In this document: positions 11,812-23,867 of the stretch, one piece after another | Layout: every line of letters starts with the position of its first letter | How positions within the stretch are numbered: the stretch's first letter is position 1 | NCBI RefSeq assembly: GCF_000264905.1 | Contig: NW_006763131.1 | Coordinates: 2,241,939 to 2,305,938 of the forward strand | DNA length: 64,000 nucleotides | From: Stereum hirsutum FP-91666 SS1 | Taxonomy: Eukaryota > Basidiomycota > Agaricomycetes > Russulales > Stereaceae | Direction: 5' to 3' | Position numbers and translations under genes: made by a program | The notes under the pieces: generated by a model | Seen by the model: only the letters and a program-made list of their open reading frames with translations | The model's database searches: none | Told to the model about the DNA's origin: nothing

Positions 11812-14292
11812 CGATGAGCTTGCGAGAAGATGATGGATGAAAGGAAAGGGGTAAACGATCGGGCGAAGCGAGCATTGTGGGGAATGTGGGGAATGTGGCA
11901 TTTTCCGTCAGGCACGACCTTCGGAATTCCGGAAGACAACTGCTCTCACATGCAACCAATTCGTCCTTCATCCGATACTTATCTTCAGAGCTAGCGGACT
12001 GCAAGACACGAACAGAGAAAATCGTCGTGTTCGAGTCAGCCCAGTGATCTACTCAGGACAGCCGACGAGGCGGCGTCAGCAACGTGTGCGAAAGAAACAA
12101 AAAAGGTCGGAAGTGAGGACCGCGGGACCGGCGACACAGATTCCGTTTTCGATGGGATCGATCTCGGAGTGATCGGACGGAATGGATCCCGTTGCCCATC
12201 CGAGGACCCGCAAGGTCATTGCAAAACACTGACACTCCGCTCGTCGTCAACTCGACATCCGAGTCTGCGCGGGCCACAAGCAGCACACAGGGGGGAAGAT
12301 ATGTCAGAAACGTGAGATCATGATGCTGCCATGGATGGCGAGAATACTAGTAATACAGTATCAATATCGTGCAACACAAACCTCCTCCTCCTCCCTCCTC
12401 CTCCCTCCTCCATTAAACCCAGCGACTCCTCGACAGAACTAGACGTCTTCTGCGCGTGCGGTGCGATATCAAACGTGGGGTATTACAACGGTGGATGGGA
12501 TGAGATGATGATGACGGCGACGAGTGCATGCATTCAAAGCAAGAAGGGATCTGGGCAAGAGGCGATGTCAGACGGCGAGTGAGGGCACCAAAGACGACAG
12601 ACATACGAAAAGCAGATGAGACAGAGAGAGATACAGAGGCATAGATGGTTAACGGAAGGGGCAGGTTGGAGAATGCTACAGCAGATCGGGTCAGACGGCA
12701 TGCGAGCAGAGAGCGGAGCAAGAGAACTCACCGAGCCTCTCCAACCGCAGTGGCAGCACTGGGGAGCACTAGCGTTCACAGGAGACTCGTCCTGGCCAGT
12801 GGTCTGTCGTGATGAGATGGGGGTGTATGGAGCGGCAGATGATGGTGCATGGCACTTGGGCACTGGGGCGTGCGCTGTGCAAGTGGAGTGTGATGGGGGC
12901 AGAGATTGGGAGAGCATTGTGTTTGAGTGAGTGAGACGGGACGGATGTGGTTGAGATGCGGGGATGGGGGGATGAGGGAGCGGGGAGGAGCGGAAGGAGA
13001 GCACCTTTTATGCAGATGGAGACGGAGGAGGGAGACCAGGAGTGCGGGATCCAAGCGATCCGAGAAGGCTAGAGATTGAGATGAGATGACGCTCGGCGGG
13101 AGAGAGAGTTGCAACCGGCGAGATGACAACGATGCTACTCGATATCCTCTCGGATCACTCGTCCCAAACAGATATCCATTCAATCATTTCCAATTATCCT
13201 ATATCAAGCAAAACACGCCCCCATCGCGCGTCACAAGCCCACGTGCAAGGAACAATGCACACGACACCGCCACCCACCTGGTCGTCTACACGCTCCTCCA
13301 AATCCAGCCTTTTTTTCTCATCACCGCGTTTCCTCGGTGCGTCGCAGCTGCGGACACCCCAGGGACGGCCGAACAGAGCCTGTCTCGTGAGCTCGTTCGA
13401 ACAGCTTTCCGGCCAGGAGGACACCCCACGCCGCAGAATAGTCATTATTATCAATCCGTTTAATGAATCTTATTGTGTCTGCTGCTCCCGCAGCCCGCGC
13501 TCCTCTCTTTCCTTTGTTCTCCCCGATCGAATTCGTGGGCACGGCGATTATTTGTACGTCCGAGACACAACGCCCATCTGTTTGAACTTTTGACCATGAT
13601 CACACACACAGCTGTGAGCCTATTTTTCTCTCGCAACTGTTGGATGAGTTTGATGCGACATACAACCGCACGTCCAATAGCCTTACGTTCTTTCGTTCGT
13701 CTGTAAATGGCTGTCCCGAACGAGGACACGTCTTGTTCGGCTGCGCCACCCCTGCGGCTCTGCAATCTTCCCTGATTTTGTTTGAGTTAAATAGAAGGGG
13801 ACAATCTCGCACGCGTCGTGTGAGGACGATGATCACTTCATAGAGAAGCCGAGGCAATCTGAACGTACCTGTCAAACCCCTGCTGGGAATCGCCAATGCG
13901 GATGCCTTCACGAAGCTGACTGCATTGGACTTATTAACGATATGGCGAATACAAAGGAAAAAAGGAGCGAGAACAGCATCTCGGACTTGGCAACAGAAGC
14001 TCGAGAGGTCATTGGCCACGAAACGCAAGGCGCTAGCCGTGTGTGGTAGGAAGTTGGATTATTAATATTGCTGTCTTGTTCGGCTCGCCACAACTCGGGA
14101 TCAGATACAATGGCCTCGCATAGCCCGTCCATCTACACTCCTGGATCCACATCAATACAGTGCTGTCCATCGCACGAGTCACAGAAGCCGATACGAAAAC
14201 AGGACACAACAACAGCTTCGACCGATCAGTCACTCGGATTGTCAGGCTTCCATCGAGTGTCGCTGTCAGGAGAAGCGGGGTCGCGAGACGTG
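11812..14292. other. Gene-poor stretch between enoyl-CoA hydratase and TPX2-like gene
   Basis: Contains the hydratase promoter at the left and the 3' flank of the TPX2-like gene at the right. Several frames of 100-160 codons near 12,400-13,200 are Ser/Pro- or Arg-rich and mirror each other on opposite strands, as expected from skewed base composition. No conserved motif was found. A short CTC-rich microsatellite lies at 12381-12411. Confidence 0.4.
12381..12411. repeat. CTC-rich microsatellite
   Basis: Imperfect run of CCT/CTC triplets broken by extra C residues. It lies outside recognised exons. Confidence 0.7.
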
Positions 14293-16240
14293 TCAGTGGG
14301 TCCCCTCTGTTCTGCGTTTAGGGGCCTGTGAGTACCAAGCTGGAACTTCGTGCGCCTTGGGAATCGCCTTCTTGCGCAACTCCTTAATCTCGGCCTGTTC
14401 TTCAGCCTCCTTCTCCCTGCGCCGTTCTTCTCTCTCTCGCTCGATCTCTTCCTCTTTCACGCGCATCATCTCGTCGAACTTCTGGCGTTCCCTCGAGCGA
14501 GCCTCGGTGGATAGGCCAAGAGGTACGGGGACCGTAGGATGAATATGCTCTTTACGTAGAGCCGCCGCTTCGGCTTCTGCGGCGTGTAGCGCCCTGAAAT
14601 CGGGCACTGGTAGCGGAGGATGCGGCTTCGCGAGCGTATCCTCTTGGGGATCCTGTTTGCGCGTCTGAAGTCTGTGATCGACCGTAAATCGAAATTCGAG
14701 CGGTATCGTGGGCTTCGGTGGAGGCAGTGTCGTAGACTAGTATAGTACATGCAAAGGAGAGAAAAAAAGATTAGGAGATAGATGAGCGGCACGCACGCAT
14801 AGGCATAGACGCTGGAAACCAAAGCTAAATGGAGGAAACACGCACAGCAGGTAGTTTGCCCGACTTGCTCGACTCTGTCAGAAGGCCAGGCTTGCGGCCA
14901 GCCGGTATAGATTGATCTGTTCGGCCGTGTACTGCTGTATGATCACGGTGCCCCTGGCTGCGAATCAGAGTCTGGCTTCTAGAGGAGCTTCTTGTGGGCG
15001 CCTTCTTGGAAGTCGATCCCTGAGAGGCGTGACTCTGCTTCTGGAGGCGTGCAGAAATACGACGCTTGGTTGTAGGTGCCCGGCCGGCGGAAGAAGAGGG
15101 TTTCGAGGGAAGGTGGGTGGTCTTGAGACGCTTTGAAGGTCCCTCACCGCGCAGCTTAGACCCCTGTTTTCGATCCCGCGGTTCAACGACAGCCTGTTCG
15201 GTATCTTCGGTGGCTGGAGCGGGGCGCTTGCGCGTATTTCGCGTCGGCGGTAAGGGCGGGGCGACCGTTTCAGCAGGCATTTCTCGTTTCCGCGGAGAGA
15301 CTTGTGACAGAGTGAGCGGTCCTTTGTCATCGACTGCCATGTCCACTGGTGGACAGGCGTCAGACGCGGGTGTCGGTTCCGGTACTGCAACATTACTAGA
15401 ATAACTGGAGATGTTCACCGCATTAAAATTAAAGTGGCGAGCGGAAACGATGCAGGAAGCGAGAAATAGATGAAGTGCTCATGTGCTCACATCGTGTCCT
15501 GTTCCAGTTGGCCGCCATACTGCAACAAACGCTCGACGACACCACCTGAAGCCTCACCCTTCTTCTTCCCTACATCCGATACCTGCGCTTTCGATGGCCG
15601 GGTCTTCTTAGAAGGCTTGACTGCTCGAGGCTTAGGATCTTTCAAGGCCTCGCTATCTTTGGATCCCCCGAAAAGCTAGACGTGTATCAAGTGACTAAGC
15701 ACGACTCTGCACATTTGACCGAGCACAAGACCATATTCAGAAACTCACCGGCTTCACAACAGTCTTTGGGTGATCCTCCTTCGGCGTGCTTGTCTTGATG
15801 GGACTGTCGCGAGGTTCTCTGGAGCGAAGATTGTACCGGGACGGCGAGGCATCCGCTGTCGAGTTTACGTCTTCGCGAGGCGCGCGAGTTCGTCTGCGGG
15901 GAGACGAGGTTGATAGATCCGGGGGTGGTTGAAAAGGTTCGGTCGAGATTGTAGTCGAGATAGCATCTCGAAGGTTGGAGGCCATCTCTTTCCGTGGAGT
16001 AAGATCGCTGAGCCTGAGCGGAGATTGAGTAGGGCGCGGGGGTACCGATGCCTCGAAACTATCCTCCAGTTGGTTGAAAAACCCTCCGCTATCCTCGTCC
16101 AGAAGCCGAGACTCGGTCCCAGCATCAGTCGGGATCTGGAAAGTCAGAGACATGTCTGAGTCGTCGGGGAAGTGACGGAGGCTGAGCTCTTCATTCTTGG
16201 CTCGAGATGGACTGCGTCGATGCATGGCCACAGAGAGCAC
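14293..16240 (-). CDS. TPX2: TPX2-like spindle assembly factor
   Basis: Probable microtubule-associated protein of the TPX2 family, which nucleates spindle microtubules and activates Aurora kinase under importin control. Exons: 15749-16240, 15491-15675, 14846-15395, 14293-14736 (1671 bases, 556 aa); an alternative start MHRRSPSR is at 16225. Seen: acidic and Ser/Pro-rich N-terminal half, basic nuclear-localisation-type patches (GPSKRLKTTHLPSK, TTKRRISARLQK), then the C-terminal block EFRFTVDHRLQTRK, ADFRALHA-like text, PVPLGLSTEARSRERQKFDE and a long charged helix ending KKAIPKAHEVPAWYSQAP. This last block is the TPX2 C-terminal signature. The N-terminal Aurora-binding motif is not obvious, as usual in fungi. 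Assignment rests mainly on the C-terminal 100 residues. Confidence 0.75.
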
Positions 16241-17320
16241 TCTTATCAGTTAACAAAAACGAAGATGTTATAGTTGAGAGGTGTAAATCGCCAAGTTCAA
16301 ATGACACTGAAATGTCGACGTCGACGTTCGGATTGAGCTCGACACGGTTGAACTTCAGCCGACGTGCGCGAAGCGAACATGCGGCACGTGGCTACCCACG
16401 CCACCAAGTCTCACTTTGGGCCACACAGCGAGTCAATCTCCTCCGGAAGAATTCAATTGGTCAATGTCCTTCGTGCTATATCCATGTCGTTTAATTGGGT
16501 CAGAGTGTAGCACATTAAGAACGCGTTCAGTTCTTCTGTCGATAACGAGCCTCTTCACGGGTCCAGTAATATTTGTATTCGTGTTTATTCGTGTCGCAGT
16601 GAGCGTGACGCCCTACATTTCGTAAAAAATCATGGGGGCCCATCGACACCAGCGCTCGCGGGATCTTGAAGACAAGATAGCCAAAGATCCAAGACAGTGT
16701 CTCACACGAGAAGGCTTCCATGTAATTGCGGGTCCTGATGATGTTTACATCGGGGGCTAAAAGGACGCTCAAACGTAACGAGGACGACAAGGAATCAACG
16801 CAACACATCGACTAGCACAGACGAGCACCCTCATTACACTGGCAATATAGTGATCGGGACCACAACATCCCGATGCGTATGTGGCGTGTATTCAGTATCG
16901 ATAGTGTCTAGTTGAGTGGCGGTCGTATGATGCAACGGGTCGGGCACGATGAGGTTGAGATCCAGGGAGCAGAAGAAGAGAACCGCGAATACGACCAGGT
17001 GTCGTACTCGTAAATCGTATTCGGGACCACACGTCTTTATGGGTATGTGTGGTGTGGGGTTATATGATGCGAACTCATAGCTTCGATACAGTGCTTGGGA
17101 ATAGTGTTCGCCAATTTGAAAGAGTAAGATGTACGTGACTGCCAACGCGAACCACCTGAATAGCAACAGACGCCGAGGATAGATCGGAAAGATACAAACA
17201 TAACGAGAGAACGAAAGGAAGAAAATGTTGCGTACAGCGAATCCAGTAATTAATCGTACACAGTGATATATCGAGCCATGCGCAAAACACAACGGGACCG
17301 ACGTAGGTCCGCAAAGAAGC
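16241..17320. other. Intergenic, no gene recognised
   Basis: Includes the TPX2-like promoter and the 3' flank of the FAS1 gene. A minus-strand frame at 16834-17364 with hydrophobic stretches overlaps the last FAS1 exon in another phase and has no family resemblance, so it is not called. Confidence 0.4.
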
Positions 17321-18083
17321 CTACTCGTCCTTAATGGTCCCATCAATGAGGTAGAAGACTCCATTCACAGCCTGAGTGCATTGCATTAGCTTCTCGTACG
17401 ATGGAGCGCAAAACAGACCGTACCTGTTTCTCTTGAATGATACGAGATTCGCCATTCACTAGAACTCTTGACCACTCTGGAGAAGAGGCCTCACCGTCGA
17501 TCTCGGCGAAGGTCACATTCTTCCCATCAACAAGGGTGGGATACGTATGCGAGATGAGGGGTATGGGCGATTGCTGTTCATGATGCAGTCACGTAAGTGC
17601 TCAAAGTTCAAAGCGCCTGGAAGCAGAAGATGCGTACCGGGATGATGTGAAGAGAGACCCATCTCTGAACGTTCTCTTTCGAACGAGTGTCAAACTCCTG
17701 CTCCGAGATCTCAATCTTGTCCTCGAGAGGTGCAGGACCTTGATGGCTATTAAAAATACAGCAGTTTTGTGAGAACAAGAACGCTGAGTAGACAAAGGAA
17801 CTTACGGCTTCCGAGCGAGCGCCATCACGGCCTTGTTGGTAGGTACGAGCAGAGTAGTACCGGCATCTTTGTCTTGGAACAGCTGGCTGAGCTGAGTCTC
17901 ACGAGCATAGGAAAAGAAGATAGATGCGGAGTGTTCGATGGTGAGCAAGTCTGAGAGTGTGCTCTTGGCAATGGGTGTTTCAGCGGTTTCAGGCATGTTC
18001 TGACCAGAGAGAACGAGTTGGTCGACTGAGGCAGATTGAGTGAGTAGAGGTAGAAGACAGAGGGTTAGCGAGTATAGCCTCAT
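17321..18083 (-). CDS. Secreted FAS1 (fasciclin-like) domain protein
   Basis: Small secreted protein with one FAS1 fold, a class linked to cell adhesion and wall association in fungi. Exons: 17806-18083, 17638-17746, 17424-17573, 17321-17371 (588 bases, 195 aa). Seen: signal peptide MRLYSLTLCLLPLLTQSAS, then STLSDLLTIEHSASIFFSYA, the FAS1 H1-like segment AGTTLLVPTNKAVMALARKP, ENVQRWVSLHIIP (the Tyr-His-type core strand), TYPTLVDGKNVTFAEIDG, VLVNGESRIIQEKQAVNGVF and YLIDGTI (H2-like). No GPI tail. A TATA-like box lies 60 bases upstream, and the inverted repeat at 18173 begins just beyond it, so promoter changes from that insertion are plausible. Confidence 0.85.
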
Positions 18084-18142
18084 GTCCACGTATGTACAAT
18101 GAGGTATCGGTGCAGATGTAAATGAGGTTCAGGCTATTTGAG

Positions 18143-18150
18143 AATATATA
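18143..18150 (-). promoter_or_regulatory. TATA box candidate for the FAS1 gene
   Basis: Reads TATATATT on the minus strand, about 60 bases before the start codon at 18083. Confidence 0.4.
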
Positions 18151-18172
18151 TGCAGGCAAGATGGTGACAAGA

Positions 18173-18885
18173 TGTGGTGACGCGCAATTCCCGCAAGCGC
18201 GGCGTGGTGTTTGGGCATTGTTTGGTTCCCGCCAAAGCCAGTGAGTGGCGTGGTCTCGAATACACCTCCCAGTCGAACAACTTTTGCGCGAGTCAGAGAG
18301 GAAGTAACAAAAAGTGTTTGCATAGAAATGAAAGATTTCATGTATGCGGATGTTACCTTGGTAGGAATTTTGCTGATTCTGTCGTGAAAATATCCTAGGT
18401 GGAAATGGTATACAACCAGGTAAAATCGGCCAAAACAAACCCACAGAATATTTGGAGAACATTATTCCTGAAATCTGTTCCAAGGTAACATCCACATACA
18501 TGATACACTTCGATTTTATGCAAATGTTTTGGGTGAAAGCGAGTGTATGCCGTGCAATTCGTGTTCGACTGAGGACATGAAGTCCCGAAATGTACGCCAT
18601 TTTGCCCTCGGTCCGCCCATTTCCGGCGGTGGCGCGTCAGTTGTCTTCCACTCTGAGGGAAGTTGACGCATGCACTAGTCTTAGACTTACTCCGTTCGTC
18701 TCGAAAAGTCTTGTGGAGACGCATTAACACCTTCAGACCCCTTGTAGCTAATTCTACGGTCGATGGAGAGCAGATGGCTGTGTAATAAAATAATCTACCT
18801 GCGGACCACCCGTTCAGCGCGTTTGGCAGGGACCAAACAATGCCCAAACACCACGCCGCGCTTGCGGGAATTGCGCGTCACCACA
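18173..18885. repeat. Head-to-head inverted repeat, unequal arms
   Basis: The outer 54 bases, 18173-18226, are exactly the reverse complement of 18832-18885, and the next ten match with two differences. Inner parts also pair: the segment around 18339-18361 (ATGTATGCGGATGTTACC) corresponds to 18480-18502 on the other strand with one change in this stretch. The left arm is about 190-240 bases and the right about 400-455, so the left copy lacks roughly 217 internal bases. The copies meet near 18,400-18,430. Two copies of one short element in opposite orientation, or a foldback element, would explain this. No transposase frame is present. Confidence 0.85.
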
Positions 18886-19570
18886 AGATGTGGAGCGTCC
18901 ACAATGCAAGGCCTGAGGCAACGCCACACTGGGGGTTTTCCCCCTGAATCTAACTTGTTTTGGCGCGAAATCGGGGTAAATTGGCCTTGAAAAGTTGTCT
19001 TTCCGAAAGCCTCCGAGTGCTTTTCTACCGTGACGTACACTGCATCAATAAACCGAACCTCTGGACTTTCAGTGCTTTACATTTCGAGACATGCTCTGGC
19101 AGAGGCTCGCGCACAATAGAGCGAGTCCTTACAACGCTCAGGTTCGGATGCTTACTTTGCCGGCTTCGTATTCAACCTATAGTACGCCGCACTGAGCTAC
19201 TATCTCATGACAATCTAGGATTGGCTTGAAGGAAAATATGGACGTGTCGCATGTGCACTCGAGTACTTAGAGACTCTAAACACCTGCAACGGTACTCCTT
19301 AGGCTTGAACTCTGACGATGTCCTGTATCAGACACGTCATTGATTGAACTTTCACGCATGAAGCTTAAACCCTTGTTAACCGCTTCAGTATTTCACTGGC
19401 ACTCGGTGATTGTTCAGGGTGCTTCACTGGAGACAGCTGATGATTGTCGGTGAAACTCATCCTTCAAAATAGATCCTCAGTACCTGGACCGAACGGAAGC
19501 TAACACCATCCTTACCTCGGATATCCGGCGGTACCCCGTTCTCGTGGGCACCTTCAGCTATTTTCGACGA
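18886..19570. other. Upstream region of the first aldo/keto reductase
   Basis: No gene seen. It contains short C/G-rich blocks next to the inverted repeat and leads to the TATA box of the first reductase. Confidence 0.4.
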
Positions 19571-19578
19571 TATATATT
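19571..19578 (+). promoter_or_regulatory. TATA box candidate for the first aldo/keto reductase
   Basis: Reads TATATATT about 95 bases before the ATG at 19670, a spacing matched in the tandem paralogue. Confidence 0.45.
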
Positions 19579-19669
19579 GGCTGACGCTATCGCTAGCCAC
19601 GATGGACTTTTCCTTCTCTTCGACCTATCATCGCTTGCGACTCGAAAGCATACGATACGCCGCACCGCG

Positions 19670-21449
19670 ATGTCGGAGTTTACGATGAAGTATGAACAGA
19701 AGAATATGCCCTTTCGGAGACTTGGGTCCTCTGGATTGCGTGTGCCCGTGTTCTCCATTGGAGGATGTAAGTGCAATTATGCGCGATGCCAAGAAGAACC
19801 GCAGACTTACAAACATCTCGCAAGGGTTGACCATTGGCGGTACCGTGAATGGAGACCCCGTCAAGGTGTGTTCTCAACCCTGCGATATCGCTTGTATTCC
19901 CCCCCCCCTCATCCTTTTCCCCTTCAAGGATATTATCAAGACGGCTTTCGAGAATGGGATTAATATGTTCGACGAAGCGGAAGGCTATGCGTCTGGCAAT
20001 TCTGAGAAGGAGCTGTAAGGTTTCCTTTCCTTTTGCTGCTATTCCTCTTGGATTCTCCGGCTCATTCTCATCGCTTGAAGCGGTCGAGTTATCAAAGAGT
20101 TAGGCCTCCATCGCACAGATATCATCGTCACCACAAAGCTATTTTGGGGACCTGGACAGGGTCCCAATGACACGGGTTTATCTCGCAAACAGTGAGCTGT
20201 TATACCCTTTCGGCTCCGATCCGTCGTTCATGAGAAATGTTCACTCTGCAGTATCATCGAGGGTGCGCGGGGTTCTTTGAAGAGGCTACAGATGGACTAC
20301 GTCGACGTCATTTTTGCCCACCGTCCGGACCATACCAGTACGGAATCCCGCTGTCCGCAACGCATCTATCCTTATTCATTCTTTGTGCCAGCTCCCATGG
20401 TCGAAACGGTTCGCGCCTTCGACTGGTTAATCAACCAGGGACTCGTAAGTCACCGGTTCTTCGAATGATATGTGCAACGCTTACCTCCATCTCTCTGTAG
20501 GCGTTCTATTGGGCCACTTCCGAATGGTCGGCTCGTGAAATCGAAGAAGCTCATCGTATGTTTCTGCACCCATCAGTGCAAAAGAAAGGTCTCAATATTT
20601 TAAAAGATGTCGCCGATCAGTATGGACTCCACGCACCAGTTGCAGAGCAATGCCAACACCAGTGAGGACTGTCAGTGCAACTCTAAGTCTTTGGTGCTAA
20701 TTCGACTCTTGCCTAGTTTACTAAGTCGGGAGCGAGCTGAGGGCGAATACGCGTTCGTCATTCATCATGACTGCTAAACTTTGATACTGAAAACAGCATT
20801 TTTAGGCCGCTGTATAAGAGATACAACATGGGAACAACTGTCTTCTCCGCGTTGGCTAGCGGAATGTTGACGGGCAAGGTCAGAACTCACTACCGACTTC
20901 TCCAGTGTGCTTCATTGCTCACACTGATTGCACTATTTTAGTACAATAATGGTATTCCAGAAGGCTCTCGCTACAAAACCAATAAGGATGATGACAACTA
21001 CAAGGGAAAGGAGCTGTATCTCAAGTCTCCAGAGGGCCAGCGCGAGATTCAAATCGTCAAGGACCTCACCGTGATCGCTGAAACAGGTCTGTTTTTCCCT
21101 CGCCACCCAGTCAGTACATGTACATGTTTTTACTAAGACACTCGCGCAGATCTTGGGTGCACAGTAGGACAACTTGCTTTGGCTTGGGTCGCCCGAAACC
21201 CAAATACCAGTACTGTTATCCTCGGCGCCACAAGCCCTGCGCAGGTTCTTGACAATCTTAAGGCGATAGACGTTATTCCAAAGTTGACTCCCGAGATTTT
21301 GGAGAAGATAGAAAACATCGTCCAAAACAAACCTAAACCACCTGTACGCTCACGGTATTGCTTATCTTGTCCGTGCTCACGTTGCTGAGCAATCGTTGGT
21401 GTAGCCCACGTTTGGAAGGCCACCTCTGGATCCGATGGGAAGGCAGTAA
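19670..21449 (+). CDS. Aldo/keto reductase, potassium-channel beta subunit-like (copy 1)
   Basis: NADPH-dependent reductase of the Kv-beta-like aldo/keto reductase group; substrate unknown. Thirteen exons can be joined. Starting MSEFTMKYEQKNMPFRRLG, it shows GINMFDEAEGYASGNSEKEL with catalytic Asp and Tyr, TDIIVTTKLFWGPGQGPND with the Lys, DYVDVIFAHRPDH with the His, AFYWATSEWSAREIEEAH, YNMGTTVFSALASGMLTGKY and the cofactor-binding NPNTSTVILGATSPAQVLDN. The end is PTFGRPPLDPMGRQ. Exon-exon joints fall at the same codons as in the second copy (22077-23867), for example GG-T/GG before WLT and CT/N before GRVI. The two are therefore tandem duplicates. Microbial relatives often reduce aldehydes and ketones in detoxification, which would fit but is inference. 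Confidence 0.93.
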
Positions 21450-22076
21450 TTGGGGAGCATTACTGACCAAACGTCCGGTTTCCTTGGTGTTGTATCATAA
21501 CGCCACGACCTCCAGGAAAATATCAGTGTAGCCGGTAGTCGTACAACTCGTCCTATCCTCAGCACCAAGGTCTGCCTGTGGGAGACTAACAACTTGAAGG
21601 ATTTCATTCGATCTTGAACTGAGTGGTGTGCCTGCCATGACGAAATCTAATCTTATCTTGTCGTATATTTCCGGGTCCCGCAATCCTGAGCTCGCGAAAT
21701 ATCTTTACCTTTCTGCTAAGTGCTTGCGACATACAGTGAAGTGCGAGTCAATCGGAGTAATATGCGACATTATCCGACTCTTTTGCGACCAGTTGTTTCT
21801 CACATCCCACGGCCGGCGAAGGGACCCACACCGTCCCTTTTAATTCTCCCATACTGTTGGCAGCTCACGTGAGCAAATCGATAGCGACCTCGGTGCTCGG
21901 TGGTCTTTATCATCCAGTTTCCCCTCAAACCGTTTGTCCACAGCGGATGTGGCGTCATCCCCGATGGCGAGCACACGTATATATAAAGCGGCATCGTCGC
22001 CGACGAGGAAGGGACTTGCAGACCAACTCCTTTTCCACTCCCACCACCGTCTGTACATAGATTTCCTGCTGTCGCC
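21450..22076. other. Intergenic between tandem reductases
   Basis: Holds the terminator region of copy 1 and the promoter of copy 2. No extra gene is visible. Confidence 0.5.
21978..21987 (+). promoter_or_regulatory. TATA box candidate for the second aldo/keto reductase
   Basis: Reads TATATATAAA, 90 bases before the ATG at 22077. It is the clearest TATA box in the window. Confidence 0.55.
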
Positions 22077-23867
22077 ATGTCCGAAGTAAAGATGGAGTTC
22101 AAGCCAGGGAACATGCCATTCCGCAGACTTGGCTCTTCTGGGTTGCGTGTTCCGGTGTTCTCGCTCGGCGGATGTAAGCAGATGCTGCGTTTCCCGTTCT
22201 ACGAGCCAGAGATCACCGTAGCTAACGCACTTTCCTGTTAGGGTTGACCTTCGGAAACACGGTCAAGGGAGACCCCGTCAAGGTTCGGTTTATCTTCTGG
22301 CTTCCTTTTCACGAATCTGACGACTGGTGCACACACTACTGATGTAGGAAATCGTGAAAGTCGCATTTGAGAATGGAATTAATATGTTCGACGAGGCGGA
22401 AGTTTACGCCAATGGAAAGTCCGAGGAGGAACTGTAAGCACTGCACTCGGCCTGACTAATCCCTGGGATCCTAATATTTCACATAGAGGACGCGTGATTC
22501 AGGAGCTCGGCCTGCGTCGTACTGACCTTATCGTCACTACGAAGTTGTATTGGGGTGCCGCGCGCAAGGGACCAAACGACCAAGGTCTTTCGAGGAAACA
22601 GTAGGTCTCAGTTATATAGTGGTTTGGGCCACCTTTTATTGACCGAGATATCCAGTATCATTGAAGGGACTCGCGAGGCTTTGGAACGACTCCGCCTCGA
22701 CTATGTCGACGTTATTTTTGCACACCGTCATGATTTCACAGGTATACATATATTCATGTTTGATAAGTGATTCAGATAAACTAATGGTTGAATCTAGTTC
22801 CTATGGAGGAGATCGTACGGGCCTTCAGTTGGGTCATTGACCAGGGTTTGGTACGTCGCTTCCTAAGACGACAAAGTTTTACATCTAGTTATAATGTGAA
22901 GGCGTTCTACTGGGCGACCTCGGAATGGTCTGCCCGAGAAATCGAGGAGGCTCACCGTACGTGCTTGGTCACGAATGCCCACAGTGCGTCAATTTGGTAC
23001 TTACAAAGTGTTTCACATTTTAGACGTCGCGGACAAACTTGGACTGCATGCTCCAATTGCAGAGCAGTGCCAGCACAAGTAAGCTTCACGCAAAATTCTG
23101 TATTGTGGTCAGACTGACACGAATATTTCTAGTTTGCTGCACCGCGAGAGGCCCGAAGGAGAGTACGAGTGAGTTCTGAACTGGCTATGAACTCCTCGTC
23201 TCAGCACTGAAGAGATCTTTCCGCCCATGCAGCCCCTTATACAGGAAGTACAATATAGGGACGACAGTATGGTCTGCCTTGTCTAGCGGTCTTTTGACCG
23301 GGAAGGTGCGTGACCAGTCTACCCATCTTTCTAAGCAAGTGCTACGTACTTACTCATGGTGTCTGGTCTAGTACAATGACGGTGTTCCCGAAGGCTCTCG
23401 CTTCGACACAAACAAGAATTTCTTCAAGGGCAAGGAAGAATTCCTCAAATCTGAAGAAGGCCAACAGCAGATCGCGAAAGTCAAAGAGCTCACGAAGCTT
23501 GCGGAGACAGGTATTGTGCCTTCCGTTCCGCTACAGTGTAGCGCTTTGCTGACAATACGGACACTCAGAACTCAACTGCAAAGTTACACATTTGGCGCTG
23601 GCGTGGGTAGCCAGAAATCCAAACACTAGCACTGTCATTCTGGGCGCTACCAGTCCCGAACAAGTTTTGGACAATCTGAAGGCCATTGATATCATCCCGA
23701 AGCTCACGCCAGAAATCCTTGAGAAGATCGAGGCGATTGTTCAGAACAAGCCGGCGCCACCCGTATGCCCTCATTTCTATGACTTCCTTTTTGTTATAAT
23801 ATCCTGACTATCTTGGCCATAGTCTTCGTACGGACGCCCTCCCTTGGACCGCCTGGGAAGGCTGTAA
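22077..23867 (+). CDS. Aldo/keto reductase, potassium-channel beta subunit-like (copy 2)
   Basis: Tandem paralogue of the preceding reductase. Start MSEVKMEFKPGNMPFRRLG; then FSLGGWLTFGNTVKGDPVKE, GINMFDEAEVYANGKSEEEL (Asp and Tyr), TTKLYWGAARKGPND (Lys), DYVDVIFAHRHDF (His), SRFDTNKNFFKGKEEFL, and NPNTSTVILGATSPEQVLDN for cofactor binding. It ends SSYGRPPLDRLGRL. Intron positions and the unusual 36-base exon carrying LLHRERPEGEY are shared with copy 1. The Kv-beta resemblance (FDEAEVYA, TTKLYWG) is strong, but no channel partner is encoded here, so a free enzyme is more likely. All four catalytic residues are intact, so both copies should be active. Confidence 0.93.

Noticed and set aside
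12534..13183. Ser/Pro/His-rich minus-strand frames
   Set aside because: Composition-driven; equally long frames exist on the other strand, with no conserved motif or splice structure.
15066..15404. Plus-strand frame opposite the TPX2-like gene
   Set aside because: Antisense of a Ser/Arg-rich exon; no independent support.
16834..17364. 176-codon hydrophobic minus-strand frame
   Set aside because: Overlaps the last FAS1 exon in another phase and has no family resemblance.
18395..18847. 150-codon minus-strand frame inside the inverted repeat
   Set aside because: No transposase or other motif; its translation resembles the opposite arm only because the arms are related.
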